Assembly: GCA_016213845.1 (NCBI GenBank)
Contig: JACQZN010000122.1
Location: 39,367 to 103,366, forward strand
Source of the DNA: Candidatus Wallbacteria bacterium
Lineage (GTDB): Bacteria > Muiribacteriota > UBA6191 > JACPRK01
Direction of reading: 5' to 3'
Length of the DNA stretch: 64,000 nucleotides
Positions 52,220 through 61,337 of the stretch are shown here, piece by piece. Under the pieces are notes generated by a model. It saw only the letters and a program-made list of their open reading frames with translations. It was not told where the DNA came from and ran no database searches. The stretch's first letter is position 1. Each line of letters begins with the position of its first letter. The translations under genes were made by a program, and so were the position numbers.

Positions 52220-52819
52220 GTGCTTTCCCTCCAATTCTGGTATCCCGACCACAACCTGCGCGACCTGTGCGAGCGGGTCAGGCTAATCGCGCCCGGGCTG
52301 GGACTGGAGCTGGCGGGCGACCCGGCGGACAAGGTCGACATGGGGATGGTCGGGAGCTGGGAGCTGGCGCGGTTGGCGGCGCGTCCCGTGTTCCTGGGGC
52401 TTACCGAGGGCGACCACCACTACGGAGTGGTGACGATCTTCCACGATGCGGAGACCCCCGAGCTGACCGGCGAGTTCGAGCGGCTGCTGGCAGCCGTCTG
52501 GAAGGGCGCGGGGCCGCCCTATCCCACCGAAGCATCGATAGTGAAAGGGATGGACGACGTGCAGGGGCCGATGCTCTGCCTGTTTCCAATCACGAGCCGC
52601 CTCATGGTCCTGATCCTGCGCCAGGTGGGCGAGCCGGGGGACGAGACGTTTGCGCCGCAGATCCGGGTCGGCGGCCCGGCGCTGGTCAAGAAGACGGGCC
52701 TGGGCGTCATCGCGGCGATGGCACGCAAGCACGCCACGGCTGTCCTCGAGCGCGACGGCACGGTCTGGCTGGACTTCGGGTGGAGCCACTTCCGGCCCGG
52801 GTGGCAGATCGGCGGCTGA
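52220..52819 (+). CDS. Hypothetical protein
   Basis: The protein is about 199 residues from a GTG (an earlier TTG at 52181 is also possible). It has mixed alpha/beta character, no signal peptide and no recognised motif; notable stretches are FWYPDHNLRDLCERV, GDHHYGVVTIFHD and MVLILRQVGEPGDE. The sequence is well formed with normal codon use, so it is very likely a real gene. It lies between carD and the DUF362 gene on the same strand. Confidence 0.6.
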   Translation: MLSLQFWYPDHNLRDLCERVRLIAPGLGLELAGDPADKVDMGMVGSWELARLAARPVFLGLTEGDHHYGVVTIFHDAETPELTGEFERLLAAVWKGAGPPYPTEASIVKGMDDVQGPMLCLFPITSRLMVLILRQVGEPGDETFAPQIRVGGPALVKKTGLGVIAAMARKHATAVLERDGTVWLDFGWSHFRPGWQIGG

Positions 52820-52861
52820 AGGGGCGGCCGGCTCGCCGCTGCCGTGGGGAGAGACGGGTGG

Positions 52862-52867
52862 TATATT
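52862..52867 (+). promoter_or_regulatory. -10 element of the DUF362 gene
   Basis: TATATT lies 7 bases before the ATG at 52875, so the mRNA should start at or next to the start codon. No clear -35 is seen. Confidence 0.45.
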
Positions 52868-52874
52868 GCGGGCG

Positions 52875-54005
<1,131 letters not shown>

Positions 54006-54076
54006 CAACACCGGCTGCTCGGCAGCCGGCCGATCGACTTGCGACCGGCCCCGCGGTGGGGGTAGGATCGGGTAGC

Positions 54077-54170
54077 TGGAGGCGGTGGGATTCGAACCCA
54101 CGAAAGACCACGCGAGGTAGCCTTTGCCCGGGTGACAACCGGGTGCATTAGACCGCTCTGCCACGCCTCC
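54077..54170 (-). tRNA. Long-variable-arm tRNA with anticodon GUC, copy 1
   Basis: The cloverleaf on the minus strand is complete: acceptor GGAGGCG / CGCCTCC, D stem GCA / TGC, anticodon stem CCCGG / CCGGG with loop TTGTCAC (anticodon GTC, 54136-54134), and T-arm GTGGG-TTCGAAT-CCCAC. The variable arm is 25 bases, with a 9-bp stem (AAAGGCTAC / GTGGTCTTT) and loop CTCGC. Discriminator is A and no CCA is encoded. The GUC anticodon belongs to Asp, but Asp tRNAs have short variable loops; the body resembles Ser-type tRNAs. Confidence 0.85.
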
Positions 54171-54175
54171 GGTGT

Positions 54176-54210
54176 CCCGGAGGGTTCCTTGGGCCCTCCG
54201 GGGTTTCTTC
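54176..54210 (+). terminator. Hairpin with T-rich tail next to tRNA copy 1
   Basis: CCCGGAGGG / CCCTCCGGG with a 9-base loop is followed by GTTTCTTC on the plus strand. It may end plus-strand transcripts from the DUF362 gene, or sit in the leader of the minus-strand tRNA. Confidence 0.5.
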
Positions 54211-54276
54211 TTGCTGAAGAGACTCCGTCCGGATGCGCTTGCGACCGGCCAGGCGGTGGGGGTAGGATCGGGTAGC

Positions 54277-54370
54277 TGGAGGCGGTGGGATTCGAACCCA
54301 CGAAAGACCACTCTGGGTAGCCTTTGCCCGGGTGACAACCGGGTGCATTAGACCTCTCTGCCACGCCTCC
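54277..54370 (-). tRNA. Long-variable-arm tRNA with anticodon GUC, copy 2
   Basis: This is identical to copy 1 in every stem. It differs only in the D loop (GAGAGG versus GAGCGG) and the variable-arm loop (CCAGA versus CTCGC); the 9-bp variable stem and the GUC anticodon (54336-54334) are conserved. The restriction of changes to loops argues that both copies fold and are under selection. Confidence 0.85.
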
Positions 54371-54375
54371 GGCAT

Positions 54376-54412
54376 CCCGGAGGGTTCCTTTGGCCCCTCC
54401 GGGGTTTCTTTC
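54376..54412 (+). terminator. Hairpin with T-rich tail next to tRNA copy 2
   Basis: This is the duplicate of the hairpin at 54176: CCCGGAGGG / CCCTCCGGG with a 10-base loop, followed by GTTTCTTTC on the plus strand. Confidence 0.5.
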
Positions 54413-54536
54413 GTCCGTCGATCCTGCGCCTGGGTTGGGCTCGCCGCGCCTCGGATGAGGGCGGCTTACCGGACGGCTGCGAATCTAGCCGACGAGTTGC
54501 TGAAACGGAGCTGAAATCGGCTGAAATCTCCGGGCG

Positions 54537-56147
54537 CTACCGCGAGGTTGGCGTCCGGGCGGGGCTCGAGACGGGGCGCGAGGCAGGCGCGCCGGACGTG
54601 GCCGTAACGGCGGAGGGTGCAGCGCGGAGGCCCTTGAGCGCCAGCGCTCGGGCGGCGGCCAGCGCCGCTTCGAGCCGCTCGTCCACGGTGGCCAGCCAGG
54701 CTCGCTCGGAATCGGCCAACGAGATTGCAAAACAGGACTCGAAGGAGCTTTCCAGTTTTGAGCCCTCGCCGATGGCGTCCAGCAGCTTGGCGATGGCGTT
54801 CACACCGGAACGCTCCAGCAGGTAGGCGACGAAGTCGTGGGACTGGGCGTAGGCCAGCGATACCTTCTCCGACGGAAGAGACGAGAAGCTGTTCTCCAGC
54901 TCCGAGAGTGGCATGAAGAGCCCCTTCGCCCGGCCGCGCATCAAGCGCGTATGCCAGAACGAGCGGTCCAGGGCTCGCTCCTGGTGCATCGCGAACCCCT
55001 CCTGCAACCAGGCGGGCACGTGCTTGTTGAGCGACTTGAGCGCCACCAGGTAGTGGCAGTACTCGTGGCGGACCGTGTCCTCGTAGTCCTTGTCGTTCCA
55101 CTTCGGATTGACGCGCAGGTCGACGCGGTTGGCCTGCTGGATGCCCCCTGCCCAGGCGATTCGCACGGCCCGATCGAACTGGCGGTTCGTATAGACCGTG
55201 ATGGTCACCTTGTTCACGTCGCCGGTCGAGAGACCGAGCATGCGGGTCAGCTCCTCGTGCGCCTCGTCGAAGTAGGCCAGCAGTCGGCCGGCGAGCGAGG
55301 CGTGGGAGCGGTCGTTGAAATCTATGTTGAAGTGCCGGCTCTCCTCTCGCGAGAACCCGCGCTTGACGGCGACCGCCGCCTTCAACTGCTGGTAGGCGCG
55401 CTCGGCATCCTCGGGCAGACCTCCGAGCCTCCGCGCGCGCTCCCAGGCGTCGAGCGCCTTCGCGGACTCGCCCTCGAGCTGGTGAGTGCGGCCCAGGAGC
55501 AGGAGCATCTCCTTGTCCTCGGGGGACCCGGAGAGGACGTCCTCGATCTCCCGGACGGCCAGTCCGAGAGAGCCTCGGTCACGCGACTGGCCGTCCTTGA
55601 TGTAGGCGGTGATCAGGTTGCGGCTGATGCTCTGCTTGAGCGGCGCGTTGCCGGCCAGCTCCTTGGCGCGTTCCCAAGAAGCGGCGGCGTTGTAGTAGTC
55701 GCCGGCCTCGAAGTACATCGTGCCGATGTTCGACTCGAGTACGGCCGAGCCGTCCTCGGAGTGCTCGATGGCGCTTCGGGCTGAATCGACAGCGCGCGTG
55801 AGCTCGCGACGGGAGTGGAGCTCGATCGCCATGTCGTTGTAGGCGCTGACGAGCGCACGCTTCACGGCCTGCGTCTCCCGCGGGCTCGTCGCCTGAGCCA
55901 GCGCGTCCTTCAGCAAGTCGGCGGCGCGCTCGTAGTGGTCGACGGCGTCGCCGTCCTCCTGCATGCCGCCCTTGGCGCGCGCGGCCGTCCTCAGCTCCTC
56001 CTTGGCTTGCTGGAAGAGCTTGGCGCCGTCGCCCGAGAAGGCGAGCACCGTCGCGGGGACGAGCAGCGCCGCGGCCAGCGCTAGCCATGGGCCTGCACGC
56101 CGGAGGTTCGGGCGGTCGAAGGGCCGCCGGCTGTCCGGAGCCGTCAC
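54537..56147 (-). CDS. TPR protein with gluzincin-type peptidase domain
   Basis: The 536-residue protein has one N-terminal hydrophobic segment (LALAAALLVPATVLAFS; signal peptide or anchor), a long TPR region (about 60-255), and a metallopeptidase domain of the Peptidase MA type with HEYCHY (HExxH) and WLQEGFA, whose Glu is the third zinc ligand. The C-terminal 60 residues are Ala/Pro/Arg-rich and disordered. It is likely an envelope-bound protease guided by its TPRs. It begins at a GTG with TATACT (56159-56154) 6 bases upstream, another probable leaderless start. Confidence 0.85.
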   Translation of the reverse strand: MTAPDSRRPFDRPNLRRAGPWLALAAALLVPATVLAFSGDGAKLFQQAKEELRTAARAKGGMQEDGDAVDHYERAADLLKDALAQATSPRETQAVKRALVSAYNDMAIELHSRRELTRAVDSARSAIEHSEDGSAVLESNIGTMYFEAGDYYNAAASWERAKELAGNAPLKQSISRNLITAYIKDGQSRDRGSLGLAVREIEDVLSGSPEDKEMLLLLGRTHQLEGESAKALDAWERARRLGGLPEDAERAYQQLKAAVAVKRGFSREESRHFNIDFNDRSHASLAGRLLAYFDEAHEELTRMLGLSTGDVNKVTITVYTNRQFDRAVRIAWAGGIQQANRVDLRVNPKWNDKDYEDTVRHEYCHYLVALKSLNKHVPAWLQEGFAMHQERALDRSFWHTRLMRGRAKGLFMPLSELENSFSSLPSEKVSLAYAQSHDFVAYLLERSGVNAIAKLLDAIGEGSKLESSFESCFAISLADSERAWLATVDERLEAALAAARALALKGLRAAPSAVTATSGAPASRPVSSPARTPTSR

Positions 56148-56187
56148 GAAACCAGTATAGTCCGGCGAGCCGTTGGATTCCGCCCGG

Positions 56188-56856
56188 TCACTTCTGGGGT
56201 TGGAGGACCTTGGCGACCTTGTCGTGCTTGGCTGCGACGGCCAGATCGAAGGCAGTCTTGCCCTCTTTGTCCTTCGCTAGCGGGTCGGCTCCCTTCTCGA
56301 TGAGGAACTTCGCAGTGGCCTCGTCATCGGTCATGGCGCCCACCACATGGAGCGGGGTCCTCCCGTTTGGCCCGGCCTGTTTGACCTTGGCCCCCCGGGA
56401 GATCAGCAGCTTTGTCAGCTCCAGTTTCTGCATGAGCACGGAGTGGAAGAGGGCCGGGAAGTCGTCGGGCGCCGCGAGTTGATTGGGGTCGGCTCCGCTA
56501 TCGAGCAGCAACGAGACCATCTCCTGGCCGCAGTTGATGACCGCGGCCGTCAGGGGCAGCTCTTCGTTCAGAGGCTCCTTCACGTTCGCCCCGGCCGCCA
56601 GCAGCTCCGAGGCGACGTCCACTCTCTGGAGCCGAATCGCCAGCAACAGGGGCGAGCCGGCATACATCTGCTTGAAACCCGCGACGATCGTTCCGAGGTT
56701 CGGATCGGACAGCAGCTTCTGGACGACCTCGTCGAGATGGGCGATGGCGGTCTTCATGGCTTCGGCTTGATCGGCTCCTTTCGCGGGGCCGGGCCCCAGC
56801 AGGCCAGTCAGGATTGCAACTGTCATGGCGGCAACCCTCAGCGGCAGGAAGTTCAT
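56188..56856 (-). CDS. Secreted ankyrin-repeat protein
   Basis: The 222-residue protein has a signal peptide (residues 1-28, MTVAILTGLLGPGPAKG) and four or five ankyrin repeats (SPLLLAIRLQRVDVASELLAAGANV; TAAVINCGQEMVSLLLDSGADP; RTPLHVVGAMTDDEATAKFLIEKGADP; KTAFDLAVAAKHDKVAKVL). Ankyrin stacks bind proteins. AAAGGA lies 9 bases before the ATG. No enzyme domain is present and the partner is unknown. Confidence 0.85.
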   Translation of the reverse strand: MNFLPLRVAAMTVAILTGLLGPGPAKGADQAEAMKTAIAHLDEVVQKLLSDPNLGTIVAGFKQMYAGSPLLLAIRLQRVDVASELLAAGANVKEPLNEELPLTAAVINCGQEMVSLLLDSGADPNQLAAPDDFPALFHSVLMQKLELTKLLISRGAKVKQAGPNGRTPLHVVGAMTDDEATAKFLIEKGADPLAKDKEGKTAFDLAVAAKHDKVAKVLQPQK

Positions 56857-57018
56857 GGTTGGCGTCCTTTCGGCCAGCTGGCCGGTAACCGCGATGACGA
56901 GGGAGCTCCGAGAGTATACGCCAGAGGCCTCCCATTCGAGTTCCGGGAGCGGCCGTCCTGCAGCAGGCCGCCGGCCGAAACGTCAGAAGCCGTGCGCGGG
57001 ACTGACTTCGCTTGTAAC

Positions 57019-57837
57019 ATGGCGGGGATGCTGACAATGACTACATGCAAGGGTCCAGGACGCCTCGGAATGCTCCTCTTCGCGCTACTCGCACTTGGCG
57101 CGCAGCTGCTCGGAGCCTGGCCCAGGGTGCAGGCTGCGGATACGAGTCGGCCCAAGCCGTGGGTCTTCTTCGACCTGGGAGAGAACAGTCTCGTGTCGAC
57201 ACCGAAAGACCCGGCCAGCGGCGACATCGTCTCGCTCGCGTGGATTCGCTACCTGGCCAATGACGGGAAGGTGACCGACGCGCACGCCTACCTGACCCGC
57301 CTGCGCGCGAGCGGCTACTCGATTGGGCTGGTCATGAACCTCCCCGCTGACTGGGGAGATCCGCAGCTCGAGAAAGCCAATGCGTGGCTCTCGGAATCGA
57401 ACCCGGCGCGCAAGGAAGAGCTGGCCGCCTCCCTCACCGCGGCCAAGCTCGAGCTGGTTCGGGACTACTTCGAGGGACGCGGCCCGGGCGACGAACCTCG
57501 CCGAAAGCCCCGCTGGAACGACCCCCAGTACCCGTCGGTGGATTTTTCGCTCTTCCCCAGCGGGTCGATCTTCGTGCCGTTCTTTCAGCGTAACCGCAAG
57601 CCGATGGACGGCCCCGCCCGCTCATCCGATCAGCTCTTCCTCTACAGGCAGGCGGTGGCCCTGGCCGCGCGCCACGGCGCGAAGGCCCTCTACCAGGCGA
57701 CGGACGCCCGGGACATCGCTGGCGCGAGGGAGGCAGGCATGCTCGTGCGGCAGCTACCCTATGACCCCGATCGGCGCGTGCAGCAGAAGGGCTACTACCT
57801 GGACGAAGCCGCGATCGAGCGGATGACCCGGCCCTGA
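57019..57837 (+). CDS. Secreted HAD-like protein, probably degenerate
   Basis: The 272-residue protein has a signal peptide (GMLLFALLALGAQLLGAWPRVQA) followed by PWVFFDLGENSLVS, which resembles the first HAD motif but with Gly in place of the second Asp (DLG, not DxD), and a helical cap-like region (IRYLANDGKVTDAHAYLTRLRASGY). The later HAD motifs are not clear, so hydrolase activity is doubtful. ATG at 57019 or the next Met codons at 57028 and 57037 could be the start. It stands just before the polysaccharide genes. Confidence 0.55.
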   Translation: MAGMLTMTTCKGPGRLGMLLFALLALGAQLLGAWPRVQAADTSRPKPWVFFDLGENSLVSTPKDPASGDIVSLAWIRYLANDGKVTDAHAYLTRLRASGYSIGLVMNLPADWGDPQLEKANAWLSESNPARKEELAASLTAAKLELVRDYFEGRGPGDEPRRKPRWNDPQYPSVDFSLFPSGSIFVPFFQRNRKPMDGPARSSDQLFLYRQAVALAARHGAKALYQATDARDIAGAREAGMLVRQLPYDPDRRVQQKGYYLDEAAIERMTRP

Positions 57838-57851
57838 TCGATGCTTCTGCC

Positions 57852-58691
57852 ATGAGCAGCCCGGCCTTGGTAGACGTCGACTGCGCCGTGTGCGGCCAGG
57901 GGCCCGGGGTGACGGCGCTGCTCAAGGCTGTCCGTGGACCCGAAGAGCCCGGGCGAATCGCGCGCTGCGGGGGGTGCGGACACATGTTCGTTTCGCCCCG
58001 GCATGACGACGTGTGGATCGCCCAAAGCTACGCAGATTCAGGGCTGGCTGCGGAGTACCTGGTGCGGCTCTACCTTCCCCACGAGGTGGGTCGGCGCCGG
58101 GTGATGGAGGGGTTCCTGGACGAGATCGAGCGCCATACACCTGGCAGAGGGCGGTTGCTGGACGTGGGCGCTGCGACGGGCCTCCTTGCCAGCCTTGCGA
58201 CCGATCGTGGCTGGCAGGCGACGGGCGTGGAGCCCTCGGAGCCGGCGAGGCGGTTCGGGTTCGAGCGCTACGGCGTGCGGCTGCTGCCCGGCTTCTTCGA
58301 GCAGCTCCCGTGGACGCCGGGCGCCTACGACTGCGTGACGATGCTGGACGTCCTGGAGCACGTCGTCCGGCCGGTCGAATGTCTGCGGGCGGCGGTGGAG
58401 TCGCTGGCGCCGGGGGGCCTGGTGGCTATTCTGACTCCAAATTGGGACTCCCTCTCGCGCCGACTGCTGGGGGGACGCTGGGACGCCGTGGTGCCGTCGG
58501 GGCACTTGCACTACTTTCGTCCATGTCTGCTGGCGCGTCTGCTCGAGACGCTGGGGCTCGAGCTCCTCGAGGCCACGACGCGCGGCCTTCCCGGACTGGG
58601 AGGCCGGCCGAGGTGGCGCCGCCCCCTGGAGCGCCTGGGGCTCGGCGAGGCGATCTGGGTGCTGGGGCGAAAGATGGCCCGGGCGTCGTGA
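57852..58691 (+). CDS. SAM-dependent methyltransferase with N-terminal zinc motif
   Basis: The 279-residue protein has two CxxC pairs (DCAVCG; ARCGGCGHMF) that should bind zinc, then a class I methyltransferase fold with LLDVGAATGLLASLA as the SAM loop and LDVLEHVVRP and GGLVAILTPN further on. Enzymes of this layout methylate sugars or end groups in surface polysaccharide clusters. It overlaps the next glycosyltransferase by 4 bases. Confidence 0.87.
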   Translation: MSSPALVDVDCAVCGQGPGVTALLKAVRGPEEPGRIARCGGCGHMFVSPRHDDVWIAQSYADSGLAAEYLVRLYLPHEVGRRRVMEGFLDEIERHTPGRGRLLDVGAATGLLASLATDRGWQATGVEPSEPARRFGFERYGVRLLPGFFEQLPWTPGAYDCVTMLDVLEHVVRPVECLRAAVESLAPGGLVAILTPNWDSLSRRLLGGRWDAVVPSGHLHYFRPCLLARLLETLGLELLEATTRGLPGLGGRPRWRRPLERLGLGEAIWVLGRKMARAS

Positions 58692-60076
58692 CGCGCCTCC
58701 TGATCCTTTGCCCGGATCGCGTCGGTCCGCTGATGGCGGGCACGGCGATGCGCCACATGGAGCTGGCGCGCGCGCTGGCGCTGGAACACGAGGTGGTCCT
58801 GGCCGTGGCGGGCCGGCCAGAAGCGGACACAGCGCCCGGATTGCAACTGACCTCGCTGGATGATCCGGGGCTGGAAGGGTTGGCTCGACGCGCCGGGGCC
58901 GTGCTGGTGCAGGGGTACGCCTTCCGGAAGCTGGCGTGGCTGCGCGAGCTGACGGTGCCGATCGTCGGGGACCTCTACGATCCGGCACCGCTGGCCAATC
59001 TGGAGATCGGTGTGACGGGGGCCGCCGCGAGAAGCCGCCAGGAAAGGCACGAGCTCTGCCTGGGATTCGCCATCGAGTTGCTCCTGCACGCGGACTTCTT
59101 CCTGGCGGCGCACGAGCGCGCGCGGGACTTCTGGCTGGGAATGCTGGCGGCGCTCGGACGGGTCGATCCGAAAGGCCACGCGCTGGGCCCCTCGTTCCGC
59201 GGCTTGATCGACACGCTCCCGACGGGCGTGCCCAGCGCGCCGCCCCCTGACCTCGCTCCGGCGCCCGCGCACCCTGCCTATGCGAATGGACGCAGGCCGT
59301 TCATCTGGAGCGGCGGCATCTGGGACTGGATGGATGCGGAAACTCTTTTGAGAGCTTTTGCTCCTTTGGCCGCCTCCCGGCCGGACGCGGCGCTGGTCTT
59401 CCTGGGCACTCGCCATCCCAACCCGGAGGTGCCGCCGATGGGCGCCGCCGCGCGCGCTCGTGAGCTGGCGGCCGGCCTGGGCCTGCTCGAAGGCCAGGTC
59501 TACTTCGAGGAGTGGACGCCGCTGGCCCAGCGCCACGCCTGGCTTGCCAACGCGACTGCCGGCGTCAGCCTCCACGGAGCGCACCTGGAGGCCAGGTTTG
59601 CCTGGAGAACGAGGTTGCTCGACCATCTCTGGCTGGGCACGCCGTCGGTGGTCAGCACAGGCGACGCGCTCGGAGACGAGATGGTGGCTGCGGGAGCGGC
59701 CTTGGGCGTGGCACCCGGCGACGCGGCGGCAGTGCGGGTTGCGCTGTCGGCGCTGCTCGACGATTGCGAGCTCCGACGTCGGCAATCCGCCGCCGCACGG
59801 ACGCTGGCAGGTCGTTACGCCTGGCCCGATCTCGTGGCGCCGCTGGCCCGATTCCTGACCGACCCGTACACCACGCGAAACCGCGGCTCGCCCCTTCGCT
59901 ACGTCGACTATCTCAAGGAGTTCCTGCCCCACTCGCCGTTTCACTCGGCTCGACTGGCACGCGCCCGAAATGTGCTGGCGACCGAGGGTAGCAGGGGACT
60001 GGCGCGCCGGGCGCTGTCCCGCGCTGCGCGAGCGGTGGGGCTATCGGCTTCTGCGCGTCACCGCGGGGAGGACTGA
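58688..60076 (+). CDS. GT-B fold glycosyltransferase
   Basis: The 462-residue protein has a GT4-like two-domain form: an N-terminal RLLILCPDRVGPLMAGTAMRH with VGDLYDP, and a C-terminal domain with FIWSGGIWDWMDAETLLRAF, FLGTRHPNPE and GVSLHGAHLEARFAWRTRLLDHLW, where the Glu of the E-x7-E-type sugar site is expected. A C-terminal helical tail follows. GTG start overlaps the methyltransferase stop; the exporter ATPase begins 2 bases after its stop. It should add a sugar to a lipid-linked or exported glycan. Confidence 0.82.
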   Translation: MTRLLILCPDRVGPLMAGTAMRHMELARALALEHEVVLAVAGRPEADTAPGLQLTSLDDPGLEGLARRAGAVLVQGYAFRKLAWLRELTVPIVGDLYDPAPLANLEIGVTGAAARSRQERHELCLGFAIELLLHADFFLAAHERARDFWLGMLAALGRVDPKGHALGPSFRGLIDTLPTGVPSAPPPDLAPAPAHPAYANGRRPFIWSGGIWDWMDAETLLRAFAPLAASRPDAALVFLGTRHPNPEVPPMGAAARARELAAGLGLLEGQVYFEEWTPLAQRHAWLANATAGVSLHGAHLEARFAWRTRLLDHLWLGTPSVVSTGDALGDEMVAAGAALGVAPGDAAAVRVALSALLDDCELRRRQSAAARTLAGRYAWPDLVAPLARFLTDPYTTRNRGSPLRYVDYLKEFLPHSPFHSARLARARNVLATEGSRGLARRALSRAARAVGLSASARHRGED

Positions 60077-60078
60077 AC

Positions 60079-61326
60079 GTGTCCGGCGACGCGGCCATCG
60101 AGCTCAAGGGCGTCACCCAGCGCTTCCCCGCCCGCGCTGGCGGAGGTCTCATCCGGAGCCTGCGGGAGCGGCTCTTCCCGTCCGAGAGGTTGGAAGGCCG
60201 CCCGGCGATTGCCGATGTCACGCTCTCGGTGGGCCGCGGAGAGGCCCTGGGAGTCATCGGGTCGAACGGCTCGGGTAAGAGCACGCTCCTTCGAGTGATG
60301 GCGGGCATCCTTGCGCCGACCCGCGGCACGGCGAAAGTGACCGGACGCGTCGCCCTGATGTCGGACCTGGGGGCGGGACTGGAGCTCGACTTCACGGGCC
60401 GCGAAAACGTTGCCTGGGGCGGGTGCGTCCGCGGCCTGTCGCGCCAGGCCGCCGAGCAGCTGGTAGCCGCCGTCGAGGAGCTTTCCGGCCTCGCGGCCTG
60501 GATGGATACCCCGGTGCGTTTCTACTCCGCGGGCATGCAGCTGCGGCTGGCCTTTTCGATAGCCCTGACGGCCGGATGCGACGTCCTGCTCGTGGACGAG
60601 GTGCTCTCGGTCGGTGACGCCGTCTTCCAGGCGCGGTGCCGCGAGCGGCTGGCCCGGCTGCGCCGCTCGGGCGTCACGCTCGTTCTGGTGAGCCACGGCC
60701 TCTACGACGTGCACCGCTACTGCGACCGGGCTCTCTGGCTCCAGGACGGCGCCGTCCGCATGCTGGGCGACCCGCACGGTGTGGCCAGCGCCTACCAGCT
60801 CGAGGTGAGCCGCCAGCTCGAGGCCGCCGCAGGGCGTGCCGAGGGCAGCCTGGCACCCGGCCGCGCGGCCTGGTCCGTGGCGGCCGTGCGTCTCGAGCTG
60901 CCGGCCAGCGCCACACGCGGAACCCTTTCGGCCGGCGATCCGATGGTGATCGAGGTCGAGCTCTCGGGCGCGAGCGCCGGTCCAGGCGCCGCCGTCGGTA
61001 TCGGCATCTTCAGGGACGACGGGCTCTTCTGCTTCGGCGCCAACAGCGCTGAGGACGGCTTCGTGCTTCCGGACGACGCCAGCGCCACGCAGACAGTCCG
61101 GCTCGAGCTCCAGCGACTGTCGCTAGCGCCAGGCAACTACTTCGTCAACGTATCCACCGCCGCTTCGAGCGGCCAGGTCACCGACTTCAAGCTCGGAGCC
61201 GCCAGCTTCCGCGTCGACGGCCCCCCCGGCGACCGGGGAGTCTGCTCCCCGCCCGCCCGCTGGAGCGCGGTCCAAATCGGGTCAACTCGACTTGCCCCGA
61301 TTCTTAATCGGGGCAAGTCGAGTTGA
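60079..61326 (+). CDS. ABC polysaccharide exporter ATPase (Wzt-like)
   Basis: This drives ATP-powered export of a lipid-linked glycan. Walker A (GSNGSGKST), the YSAGMQLRL signature, Walker B (DVLLVDEVLSVGD) and H-loop (VSHGLYD) are intact. Residues about 255-395 form a Wzt C-terminal beta-sandwich that can bind the glycan end group. The last 16 or so residues and the stop codon are encoded inside a long palindrome (61275-61333), suggesting that an insertion altered the C-terminus. The permease lies on the opposite strand, convergent. Confidence 0.92.
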   Translation: MSGDAAIELKGVTQRFPARAGGGLIRSLRERLFPSERLEGRPAIADVTLSVGRGEALGVIGSNGSGKSTLLRVMAGILAPTRGTAKVTGRVALMSDLGAGLELDFTGRENVAWGGCVRGLSRQAAEQLVAAVEELSGLAAWMDTPVRFYSAGMQLRLAFSIALTAGCDVLLVDEVLSVGDAVFQARCRERLARLRRSGVTLVLVSHGLYDVHRYCDRALWLQDGAVRMLGDPHGVASAYQLEVSRQLEAAAGRAEGSLAPGRAAWSVAAVRLELPASATRGTLSAGDPMVIEVELSGASAGPGAAVGIGIFRDDGLFCFGANSAEDGFVLPDDASATQTVRLELQRLSLAPGNYFVNVSTAASSGQVTDFKLGAASFRVDGPPGDRGVCSPPARWSAVQIGSTRLAPILNRGKSS

Positions 61327-61333
61327 CCCGATT
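61275..61333. repeat. Perfect 28-bp palindrome in the 3' end of the ABC ATPase gene
   Basis: The left arm 61275-61302 (AATCGGGTCAACTCGACTTG then CCCCGATT) is fully complementary to the right arm 61306-61333, separated by CTT. It holds the ATPase stop TGA (61324-61326) and reaches to 4 bases from the permease stop. It could work as a bidirectional terminator or be a mobile REP-like insertion. Confidence 0.85.
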
Positions 61334-61337
61334 CTCG

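Larger units (their letters stand above)
54038..54412. repeat. Tandem duplication of a 200-bp tRNA unit
   Basis: The unit starting CTTGCGACCGGCC at 54038 is repeated from 54238, exactly 200 bases later. Each contains GGTGGGGGTAGGATCGGGTA, then a tRNA on the minus strand, then a GC hairpin with a T-rich tail. The duplicates differ at a handful of positions inside the tRNA and more between the hairpin and the next unit. Confidence 0.85.

Noticed and set aside
54077-54170. Reading the two tRNAs as ordinary tRNA-Ser or tRNA-Leu
   Set aside because: The anticodon stem pairs perfectly only with the 7-base loop TTGTCAC, which gives GUC; no shifted stem gives a Ser or Leu anticodon.
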